From Pelagerythrobacter marensis (GTDB taxonomy: Bacteria > Pseudomonadota > Alphaproteobacteria > Sphingomonadales > Sphingomonadaceae): 64,000 nucleotides of DNA. This document shows positions 55,029-64,000 of the stretch, in pieces; the stretch's first letter is position 1; every line of letters begins with the position of its first letter. The stretch is taken from assembly GCF_036700095.1 (NCBI RefSeq), contig NZ_CP144918.1:993001-1057000 (forward strand). Direction: 5' to 3'. Below the pieces are notes generated by a model. It had not been told where the DNA came from, did not search any database, and saw nothing but the letters and a program-made list of their open reading frames with translations. Both the position numbers and the translations under genes were made by a program.

Positions 55029-56567
55029 CTAACCTTCCGTCAGACGCGCTTCGGTCCGGCCGCCGGGGGCAGGGGACAGCGTGAGCGCAGCGCCGAAGGG
55101 CGCATCCGCTTCGAACAGCGCGCGTGTGGGCGGATGTTCGAGGTCGGCATTGGCCGCGATCCGCTCGCCCGCCGCGTTGCGGCCGAGGACGATGGCGACC
55201 GGCCCGGAGCGGCTTTCGACGATCGTGTAGGTTTCCACCGTCAGTTCGGTCTGCGGACCTGCCGCCTTGCGCACCGCGGCGGGTTGCCGCGGCAGTGCGA
55301 TCGTCCGGTCCGCATCGGACCAGTCGGCAGGCTCCATCGAATAGATCCCGGCCGAATACTTGCTCATGAACCCGCCGTTCGCGCCGACCAGGGCGTAGCT
55401 GCCCGGCATTGCGCGCACGCGCGCCACCGCCTCGGCGATGGCATGGGTGGAATAGTTGTTTCCCGGCCCGCCGAAAAAAGGGAGCCCGCCGGTCAGCGTC
55501 AGACCGCGTGGGTCGGTGGCCGACAGCCCGAAACGGTCGGCCAGGTTGAATACCGGGATCGCGAAACAGGAATAGAGATCGAGATGGCGCACCTCGTCCA
55601 GGGTGCGCCCCGCCCGCGCCAGCGCCGCCTCCACGGCTGCGACCGAGGCGGGGCTGCGCGACAGGTCGGCGCGCTCCATCGGCGAGGGTTCGGCCTTGGC
55701 GGCAATGGCATGGATATGGACCCACCGGTTTTCCGGAACGCCCAGTTCGCGAGCCTTGCGCGCCGAGGCGACGATTACCGCCGCGCCCTGGTTCACCTGA
55801 TCGCGCGCCACGGTCATGCGTGGATAGGGTTCCGCGACGATACGGTTGCGCGCGGTCACCGCCGCAAGGTCGTGTGCGGTGCGGGCTACGGGCGCCGCGG
55901 CATGGGGGTTGGCAGCGGCAACGCGGGTGAAGGGCGCGAACAGTTCGCCGATCGCTTGGCGATAACTGTCGGACGAAAGGCCGAGACGTGCGCGGCGGGC
56001 ATTTTCGAACAGGGCGTAGTGCGCGATCGCGCTGGCTGCCCCGTGGCGAAGCAGCTCGGCATCGAACAGGTCGTCCAGGCCATAGCCGCGATCTTCCAGG
56101 TCGCCGCCCACCTCTTCCGACCAGTCGCGCGTTTCGCCGGCTTCGCGCAGCGCGCGCAGGGTCGAGATCGCTTCGGCCCCTGCGATCGCCGCGACTTCGC
56201 TGCGACCGAGAGCGATCTCGGTCGCGAGTTCGCCGATCAGGTTCTGGCCGGTCTGGCCCCCGGTGGTCTCCAGGATCGCGCGGCGCGGATCGGCGCCGAT
56301 GCGGCGGGCGATGGCGCGCGGGGGATTGTCCGCCCGGCCGAACGGCGCCTCGGCATCGGGCCGCGACATTTCGAACTGGCGAATGGCGCCCAGCGTATCG
56401 ATCGCGCCGGCAAGCCCGGGCCCTGCGCCGGCATCCGCAATCGCGGCGGCGAGGGCATCGCCTGCCAAATCCATCGGCGAGCGCGCCCGATAGCCGGGCT
56501 CGTCGGTTCGTTCGGAGACCTGGCCGACGCCGATGACGACAGGTGTATTTCCGCTAGTTTCGTCCAT
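55029..56567 (-). CDS. Thiolase-like acetyl-CoA acetyltransferase
   Basis: A 512-residue thiolase-superfamily protein resembling the acetyl-CoA acetyltransferases related to sterol carrier protein X thiolases. It begins TPVVIGVGQVSERTDEP, contains TGGQTGQNLIGELATEIA and ends with conserved GGLPFFGGPGNNYSTHAIAE and GANGGFMSKYSAGIYS. In place of the usual active-site Cys loop the sequence near residue 97 reads ETTGGQTGQ, so the nucleophilic Cys is not obvious and activity is uncertain. The ATG at 56567 gives the usual length. It is divergent from the flavin reductase gene. Confidence 0.78.
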   Translation of the reverse strand: MDETSGNTPVVIGVGQVSERTDEPGYRARSPMDLAGDALAAAIADAGAGPGLAGAIDTLGAIRQFEMSRPDAEAPFGRADNPPRAIARRIGADPRRAILETTGGQTGQNLIGELATEIALGRSEVAAIAGAEAISTLRALREAGETRDWSEEVGGDLEDRGYGLDDLFDAELLRHGAASAIAHYALFENARRARLGLSSDSYRQAIGELFAPFTRVAAANPHAAAPVARTAHDLAAVTARNRIVAEPYPRMTVARDQVNQGAAVIVASARKARELGVPENRWVHIHAIAAKAEPSPMERADLSRSPASVAAVEAALARAGRTLDEVRHLDLYSCFAIPVFNLADRFGLSATDPRGLTLTGGLPFFGGPGNNYSTHAIAEAVARVRAMPGSYALVGANGGFMSKYSAGIYSMEPADWSDADRTIALPRQPAAVRKAAGPQTELTVETYTIVESRSGPVAIVLGRNAAGERIAANADLEHPPTRALFEADAPFGAALTLSPAPGGRTEARLTEG

Positions 56568-56593
56568 GCCCGTCGATCTCTCCCGTTTCGTCC

Positions 56594-57313
56594 ATGTCTT
56601 TCGCGGCCGGTCCCGTTCACTCCCTTTCCGTCGCGGGCGGGAAGGAGGCGGGGAGCGGGCCATTGCCAGCTTCCGGGATCGACCCTAGTGCAAGTCGGGT
56701 GATCGACAAGTCCGCCTTCCGCAACGCCCTAGGCAGTTTTGTGACGGGGGTGACGATCGTCACCGCGCGCGACCGCGACGGAAAGCCGGTGGGACTGACG
56801 GCCAACAGCTTCAATTCCGTCTCGCTCGATCCGCCGATGGTGCTGTGGAGCCTGTCGCTCGGCAGCGCCAGCCTGCCGGCCTTTCGCGACGCGAAAGCCT
56901 GGGCGGTTCACGTGCTCGCGTGCGACCAGCAGGCGATGTCGGATCGCTTTGCCCGGCGCGGGGTGGACAAGTTTGCCGGACTGAGCCCTGCGGACGGACC
57001 GGAGGGCGCACCGCTGATCGAAGGCTATGCCGCGCGTTTCGGTTGCCGTGCACGGTTCGAATACGAGGGCGGCGACCATGCGATCTTCCTCGGCGAAGTT
57101 GTCGATTTCGATCGTAGCGAGGCCGACCCGCTGATCTATCACGGCGGACGCTACGGGCGGGTGATGCCGGCGGAAGCGGACGAGCCGGAGGCGCAGGATC
57201 ACGCGCAGCTGGCCGCGCTCGGCCTCGCCCGCGCGGATGCCGACGGCTGGCGCCTGACGGAACAGGGAAGGGCGCAGCTCGCGCTGTTGCGGCGGATCGC
57301 CGACAAGGGCTGA
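56594..57313 (+). CDS. Flavin reductase-domain protein
   Basis: An FMN-binding split-barrel protein of the flavin reductase (HpaC-like) family, which supplies reduced flavin to a partner monooxygenase. FRNALGSFVTGVTIVTARD, GLTANSFNSVSLDPPMVLW and the AWAVHVLACDQQAMSDRFA block are the family core. A C-terminal extension after GRYGRVMPAEAD is acidic and probably helical. The start is uncertain: ATG at 56594 has weak support, while the TTG at 56663, after a GGGGAG site, and the GTG at 56699 would remove up to 35 poorly conserved residues. No monooxygenase gene is adjacent. Confidence 0.8.
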   Translation: MSFAAGPVHSLSVAGGKEAGSGPLPASGIDPSASRVIDKSAFRNALGSFVTGVTIVTARDRDGKPVGLTANSFNSVSLDPPMVLWSLSLGSASLPAFRDAKAWAVHVLACDQQAMSDRFARRGVDKFAGLSPADGPEGAPLIEGYAARFGCRARFEYEGGDHAIFLGEVVDFDRSEADPLIYHGGRYGRVMPAEADEPEAQDHAQLAALGLARADADGWRLTEQGRAQLALLRRIADKG

Positions 57314-57343
57314 GGCCGGACGAAGTTCTCCGACTCGCTTGCA

Positions 57344-57365
57344 CATATAAGAATATCTTTATATG
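57344..57365. promoter_or_regulatory. 22-bp palindrome upstream of the ArsR-methyltransferase gene
   Basis: CATATAAGAATATCTTTATATG-type site: the outer halves CATATAA and TTATATG are exact complements, and only 4 of the 22 positions break the symmetry, all in the inner part. It ends 11 bases before the regulator start. The A/T-rich palindromic form suits an ArsR-family operator, so it probably mediates autoregulation and control of the metF-metH operon. Confidence 0.7.
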
Positions 57366-57376
57366 CGTTTCTGGCT

Positions 57377-58360
57377 ATGCGTATCGAAACCATCATGCGG
57401 GCGCTTGCCGACCCGACGAGGCTGCGGATCATGCGGCTGCTTTCGGCCATGGAACTGGCCGTGGGCGAGCTGGCGCAAGTCCTGGGGCAGAGCCAGCCGC
57501 GCGTTTCGCGCCATGTCGGTATCCTGTGCGATGCCGGCCTGGCCGAGCGGCAGCGCGAAGGGAGCTGGGTTTTCCTGCGCGCCAGCGTGGGCAAGGAGCG
57601 CGGGAGCCCGGTGGGCGAAGCGGTCTCGCGGCTGCTGGCCACGGCGGAGCGCGAGGATGCCGATTTCGCCGCCGCCTGTGCCGAGGATCGGCGCCAACTG
57701 GCCGCGATCCGCGCCGCGCGCGAAAGCAGTGCGGAAGCCTATTTCGCACGCCACGCCGAGGTGTGGGACGAATTGCGGCAGCTTCACAGCCCCGACGAGC
57801 AGGTCGAGGCGAAACTGATCGAGGCGCTGGGCGAGGCGCCGCTGGGCCGGCTGCTCGATATCGGCACCGGCACAGGGCGGATGGCCGAACTGTTTGCCGA
57901 ACGCGCCGAAGGCGTGGTTGCCCTCGACAAGAGCCTCGACATGCTGCGCTTCGCCCGGGCGAAATTGCAGAACCTGCCGTCCGACGCGGTGGAACTGGTC
58001 CAGGGCGATTTCACCGCCCTGCCGTTTTCCGCCCAGGGGTTCGATACCGTTCTGCTGCACCAGGTGCTCCATTTCGCGCAGGACCCGGCTGCGCCGCTGG
58101 CTGAGGCGGCGCGTGTCACTCGTCCTGGTGGCCGTATCGCGATCGTCGACTTTGCCGCCCACGACCGCGAGGAACTGCGCGATCGGCATGCGCATGTGCG
58201 TCTCGGCTTCACCGATGCCGCGATTACCTCGCTGCTGACCGAAGCCGGCTTCGCTCCCGCGCCGCCGATCGCGCTCGAAGGCGGGGAACTCGTGGTCAAG
58301 ATCTGGATCGGGCAGCGTCTCGGCATGCCGGTCGGAACGCGGCGGAAGGCGAGCCAATGA
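57377..58360 (+). CDS. ArsR-type regulator fused to a SAM-dependent methyltransferase
   Basis: A 327-residue fusion. The N-terminal 85 residues form an ArsR winged helix (MRIETIMRALADPTRLRIMR, then VLGQSQPRVSRHVGILCDAGL). The C-terminal part is a class I methyltransferase with the SAM-binding LLDIGTGTGRMAELFAER and the acidic loop GVVALDKSLDML. Its stop overlaps the metF start (ATGA), so it is the first gene of the methionine-cycle operon. ArsR regulators such as SahR sense S-adenosylhomocysteine in methionine cycles. Here the methyltransferase domain would be the SAM/SAH-sensing module or an active enzyme; this is inference. Confidence 0.85.
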   Translation: MRIETIMRALADPTRLRIMRLLSAMELAVGELAQVLGQSQPRVSRHVGILCDAGLAERQREGSWVFLRASVGKERGSPVGEAVSRLLATAEREDADFAAACAEDRRQLAAIRAARESSAEAYFARHAEVWDELRQLHSPDEQVEAKLIEALGEAPLGRLLDIGTGTGRMAELFAERAEGVVALDKSLDMLRFARAKLQNLPSDAVELVQGDFTALPFSAQGFDTVLLHQVLHFAQDPAAPLAEAARVTRPGGRIAIVDFAAHDREELRDRHAHVRLGFTDAAITSLLTEAGFAPAPPIALEGGELVVKIWIGQRLGMPVGTRRKASQ

Positions 58361-59286
58361 GCCCGACGTTCGACCAGATGCAGGAAGCGCGTACCGCGCT
58401 CGACGCGCCGCTTTTTTCCGGGCTGGCGGGCGATATCGACGTGTCGTTCGAGTTCTTCCCGCCCAAGACCGAGAAGATGGCGCAGACCCTGTGGGAAAGC
58501 GTGCAGACGCTCGCGCCGCTGGGGCCGCGCTTCGTCTCCGTCACTTACGGCGCCGGCGGTTCGACGCGCGAGCGCACCCATGAACAGGTGGTGCGGATCA
58601 ATCGCGAGGCGCGCATTCCGGCCGCCGCGCATCTGACCTGCGTCGAGGCGACGCGCGAGGAAATCGACGAGATCGCGCGCCACTATTGGGAAAGCGGGAT
58701 CCGCCATGTCGTCGCCTTGCGCGGCGATCCGCCCGACGGCCAGTCGCACTATTCGCCGCACCCGGGCGGCTATGCCAACGCGGCCGAGCTAACCGCAGGG
58801 TTGAAGGCTGTCGCGCCGTTCGAGATTTCGGTCGCCGCCTATCCCGAGGTGCACCCCGATGCGCGCGATGCAGCGGCCGATCTCGACAACCTGAAGCGCA
58901 AGTTCGATGCCGGGGCAACCCGCGCGATCACCCAGTTCTTCTTCGAGCCCGAATGCTTCTTCCGTTTTCGTGACAAGGCGGTGGCGGCGGGGATCGACGG
59001 GGAAATCGTGCCCGGCGTGATGCCGGTGATGAGCTTCGCCAGCGTGCAGCGTATGGCCGGCCTGTGCGGTACGGCGATCCCGGCCTGGATGGCCGGCCTG
59101 TTCGAAGGGCTGGACGAGAAGCCCGCTGCGCGCCAGCTCGTATCCGCCACCATTGCCGCCGAGCTGTGCCGGCGGCTCTATGCCGGCGGAGTCCGGCAGT
59201 TCCACTTCTATACCCTCAACCGCGCCGAGCTGAGCTACGCCATCTGCCACATGCTCGGGCGCCGGCCGCAGGGAGACGATCGATGA
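58357..59286 (+). CDS. metF: 5,10-methylenetetrahydrofolate reductase
   Basis: Reduces methylene-THF to methyl-THF, the methyl donor for MetH. The 309-residue flavoprotein shows the catalytic Glu in DVSFEFFPPKTEKM, FVSVTYGAGGSTRERTH, HVVALRGDPP, and the FAD/folate block AITQFFFEPECFFRF. It starts in an ATGA overlap with the regulator gene, and its own stop overlaps the start of the first metH part, so it is tightly coupled to both. Complete and normal length. Confidence 0.94.
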   Translation: MSPTFDQMQEARTALDAPLFSGLAGDIDVSFEFFPPKTEKMAQTLWESVQTLAPLGPRFVSVTYGAGGSTRERTHEQVVRINREARIPAAAHLTCVEATREEIDEIARHYWESGIRHVVALRGDPPDGQSHYSPHPGGYANAAELTAGLKAVAPFEISVAAYPEVHPDARDAAADLDNLKRKFDAGATRAITQFFFEPECFFRFRDKAVAAGIDGEIVPGVMPVMSFASVQRMAGLCGTAIPAWMAGLFEGLDEKPAARQLVSATIAAELCRRLYAGGVRQFHFYTLNRAELSYAICHMLGRRPQGDDR

Positions 59287-60329
59287 GCGCGCGCGAACGC
59301 CTGTTCGCCGAAGCGGCGAAACGCATTCTCGTGTTCGATGGCGCTTTCGGCACGCAGATCCAGGCGCGCGGGCTCGGCGAGAGCGACTATGCCGGCGATC
59401 TGGGCCTGGATGCGGACCAGAAGGGCAACAACGATATTCTCGCGCTCACCCGCCCGGACGTGATTGCCGACATCACGCGCGCCTATCTGGAAGCCGGTTC
59501 CGACGTGGTTTCCACCAATACGTTTTCCGCCAACCGGATCAGCCAGGCCGACTACGCCGCCGAATCGCAAGTGCACGACATCAACGTCGCTTCCGCCAGG
59601 ATCGCGCGCGAACTGGCCGACACTTTCCAGCAGGCGGACGGGCGGCCCCGTTTCGTCGCGGGCGCCATCGGCCCGACCAACAAGACGCTCTCGCTCAGCC
59701 CCGATGTCGAGGATCCGGGCTTTCGCGAAATCGACTTCGATTTCCTGACGGAGGTCTATCGCGAGCAGGCCGCCGCGCTGATCGAGGGCGGGGCGGACTT
59801 CATCCTGATCGAAACGATTTTCGACACGCTCAATGCCAAGGCCGGGATCATGGCCGTCCGCCGGCTCGAAAGCGAGCTGGGGCGCGAGGTGCCGATCATG
59901 CTGTCGATGACGCTGACCGACCTTTCGGGCCGCAACCTTTCGGGTCACACGGTGGAGGCCTTCTGGTACGCTGTGCGCCATGCCAACCCGGTGACCATCG
60001 GCCTCAATTGCAGCTTCGGCGCGGAGCAGTTGCGGCCGCACGTCCAGTTGCTCTCCGGCATCGCCGACACGTTGTTGATGGCCTATCCCAATGCCGGCCT
60101 GCCCAACGAACTGGGCGAATACGACGAAGCGCCCGAGACGACCGCCGCGCTGGTCAAGGCCTGGGCGGAGAACGGGCGCGCCAATATCCTCGGCGGCTGC
60201 TGCGGCTCGACGCCCGAACATATCGCGGCGATTGCCGCTGCCGTGGACGGCATTGCCCCGCGCAAGATCCCGGCGCGGGACACGAAGATGCGGCTCGCCG
60301 GGCTCGAACCGTTCTCGATCGCGGCATAG
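59283..60329 (+). CDS. metH: Methionine synthase, homocysteine-binding part (split MetH, N-terminal)
   Basis: A 348-residue protein equal to the first module of cobalamin-dependent methionine synthase. The zinc-ligand cysteines are visible in [11 protein letters not shown] and [10 protein letters not shown], and the barrel begins [14 protein letters not shown]. It stops after the zinc domain (ending EPFSIAA) where a full MetH would continue into the pterin module. The rest is encoded by the separate gene at 60850. So the enzyme is split into two chains, with a GNAT gene between them. The ATG overlaps the metF stop. Confidence 0.92.
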   Translation: MSARERLFAEAAKRILVFDGAFGTQIQARGLGESDYAGDLGLDADQKGNNDILALTRPDVIADITRAYLEAGSDVVSTNTFSANRISQADYAAESQVHDINVASARIARELADTFQQADGRPRFVAGAIGPTNKTLSLSPDVEDPGFREIDFDFLTEVYREQAAALIEGGADFILIETIFDTLNAKAGIMAVRRLESELGREVPIMLSMTLTDLSGRNLSGHTVEAFWYAVRHANPVTIGLNCSFGAEQLRPHVQLLSGIADTLLMAYPNAGLPNELGEYDEAPETTAALVKAWAENGRANILGGCCGSTPEHIAAIAAAVDGIAPRKIPARDTKMRLAGLEPFSIAA

Positions 60330-60334
60330 GCGCC

Positions 60335-60849
60335 ATGGACGATTGCATCATCCGCGAGGCCGGACCGGCCGATGTAGAGGCGCTTGCGCTGATCGGCGCC
60401 GCGACCTTCCTCGAAACCTTTGCCGGCGTGCTCGATGGCGGCGCGCTGCTCGAACACTGCCGCAGGCAGCACTCGGCGGCGGTCTATCGCGCCTATCTGG
60501 ACCGGGGCGCGCATGCCTGGCTGGCCGAACTCGGCGGCGCGCCGGTCGGCTATGCCCTGCTCGCAGAGCCGGAGCTGGACGCGGCGCGCGCGGGCGACGT
60601 GGAGCTGAAGCGGATATACCTGCTGTCGCGTTTCCACGGCAGCGGCATCGCGCGCGACCTGTTCGATGCGGCCCTGGCGGCGGCGGAGGGGCACGACCGC
60701 ATCCTGCTGGGCGTGAAGGCCGACAATTCCCGTGCGATCGCGTTCTACACCGGTCGCGGGTTCGAACAGATCGCGACCCGGAAGTTCGACGTGGGCGGCA
60801 CGCTCTACGATGATGCCGTCATGGCGCTTCGACTGGAGGACCGCAGGCG

Positions 60850-60853
<4 letters not shown>
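60335..60853 (+). CDS. GNAT-family N-acetyltransferase
   Basis: A 172-residue acetyltransferase with the GNAT core: [19 protein letters not shown] start, [20 protein letters not shown] (acetyl-CoA pyrophosphate loop) and [16 protein letters not shown] near the end. It lies between the two metH parts, 5 bases after the first and overlapping the second by 4 bases. Its substrate is unknown. It may be a passenger of the operon or modify one of its proteins or an amino acid. Confidence 0.85.
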
Positions 60854-63465
<2,612 letters not shown>

Positions 63466-63503
63466 CCGCGGCGCCGGGATCGCGCAGGGAACGATCCGTC
63501 GAT

Positions 63504-63521
63504 CGGGGAAGCGATTCCCCG
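63504..63521. terminator. Short hairpin after the metH operon
   Basis: CGGGGAA (63504-63510) and TTCCCCG (63515-63521) are exact complements around GCGA. It follows the metH stop by about 40 bases and precedes the riboswitch. There is no T tract, so it may be a weak terminator or an mRNA-end stabilising stem. Confidence 0.4.
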
Positions 63522-63530
63522 GGAACGTCG

Positions 63531-63712
63531 CGCGGGAGAGATCGCGGGTCCTTGCGGCTCGCGGCGCCGAAGGAGCAACCGCCCCGGAAACTCTCAGGCA
63601 CCCGGACCGCGCGCCGGATGACACTCTGGAAAGCGTCCCGTGCAAGCGGGGCCACCGAAGGTGTAAGCCGGCATCGCCGGCCAGGCTCTCAGGTTTCCCG
63701 ACAGAGGGGGCA
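63531..63712 (+). ncRNA. Tandem glycine riboswitch upstream of gcvT
   Basis: Two glycine aptamers in series. The first (about 63531-63612) shows GCGGGAGAGA, GCCGAAGGAGCAACCGCCCC and GGAAACTCTCAGGCACCCGG. The second (about 63616-63712) shows GGATGACACTCTGGAAAGC, CCACCGAAGGTGTAAGCCG and CCAGGCTCTCAGG. These are the core strands of the gcvT-type element, which binds glycine and turns on the glycine cleavage genes. The end of the second aptamer lies about 50 bases before the gcvT start, leaving room for an expression platform. Confidence 0.95.
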
Positions 63713-63763
63713 GGTGGAAGGGCGCTTCGCAGCGAGGCGTCGCCATGCCGGTCGGGACGATAG

Positions 63764-64000
63764 ATGAGCGAAACCGAAGACAACGCCGAACCCGCAAAGC
63801 TGCCGCTCGATGCCTGGCATCGCGACCAGGGCGCGCGCATGGTGCCCTTCGCGGGATATGAAATGCCGATCCAGTATGAAGGGATCGTGGCCGAACACGA
63901 ATGGACCCGCACCCATGCCGGGCTGTTCGACGTCAGCCACATGGGGCAGCTCCTGGTCAGCGGCGCGGACGCGGCGGCCGCGCTGGAGGCCTTGCTGCCG
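63764..64000 (+). CDS. gcvT: Glycine cleavage system T protein, N-terminal part (cut by window end)
   Basis: The first 79 codons of the aminomethyltransferase that moves the methylene group of glycine to tetrahydrofolate. The product begins MSETEDNAEPAKLPLDAWHR, then GARMVPFAGYEMPIQYEGIVAEH and HAGLFDVSHMGQLLVSG, the family's standard start. The ATG at 63764 follows the riboswitch and a GGGACG site. The frame is open to the right edge of the window, so the rest of the gene and the expected gcvH and gcvP are outside. Confidence 0.95.
   Translation, partial: MSETEDNAEPAKLPLDAWHRDQGARMVPFAGYEMPIQYEGIVAEHEWTRTHAGLFDVSHMGQLLVSGADAAAALEALLP

Overview
The window is a high-GC, gene-dense bacterial chromosome segment. 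It has Shine-Dalgarno-led genes, many ATGA/GTGA start-stop overlaps, TonB-dependent uptake, Tat-exported hydrolases, a LytTR membrane regulator, DUF2171 and DUF924 proteins and a tandem glycine riboswitch. Together these point to an alphaproteobacterium of the Sphingomonadales, probably Erythrobacteraceae or Sphingomonadaceae. That placement is inference from gene content. No tRNA, rRNA, CRISPR array, prophage or classical insertion sequence was seen.

Layout. 1-5.4 kb: glycan hydrolysis (tail of a GH3 enzyme, a type-B carboxylesterase, a GH20 hexosaminidase and a GH1 beta-glucosidase with a perfect 11-bp palindrome in its leader). 5.5-24.2 kb: mostly housekeeping genes (gyrB, an acyl-CoA ligase, guaA, a lactonase-like propeller protein divergent from a LytTR regulator, an FMN reductase with an arylamine N-acetyltransferase, nitronate monooxygenase, DUF924, two paralogous small exported proteins, tldD, an ABC ATPase, nadB). 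A GIY-YIG nuclease gene bounded by 37-bp inverted repeats sits between nadB and a hydrolase. 24.2-29.8 kb: class I ribonucleotide reductase, with nrdA and nrdB separated by about 2 kb. That gap holds an A/T-richer, strongly structured stretch, a YjzC-like small gene, a lipoprotein with a 60-bp repeat inserted in frame, and two small stress-type genes. 29.8-34.3 kb: a DUF4160/DUF2442 pair, an exported protein and bioF-bioD-bioA.

34.3-55.0 kb is a pectin/galacturonate utilisation locus: LacI-family regulator, DhuI-type isomerase, KduD, KdgK, esterases, pectate lyase with a cupin lipoprotein, TonB receptor, GH43 enzyme, a three-part TRAP transporter, UxaA, UxaC and a hexuronate reductase. Five copies of one palindromic operator (core ACCGGT, consensus TGACACCGGTTTCC) lie in the control regions, so the locus reads as one regulon. 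Polymers would be cut outside or in the periplasm, and products imported through the TonB receptor and TRAP system. Saturated galacturonate would then enter UxaC-reductase-UxaA, and unsaturated uronate would enter the isomerase and KduD. Both meet at 2-keto-3-deoxygluconate, which KdgK phosphorylates. The aldolase (Eda) is not in the window.

55.0-64.0 kb: a thiolase-like protein divergent from a flavin reductase, then a methionine-cycle operon. The operon runs ArsR-methyltransferase fusion, metF, metH N-terminal half, GNAT, metH C-terminal half, behind a 22-bp palindrome. The window ends with a tandem glycine riboswitch and the start of gcvT.

The most unusual items are the repeat-bounded GIY-YIG unit, the in-frame repeat insertion in the lipoprotein, the structured RNA-like region after nrdA, and the five-site LacI regulon.
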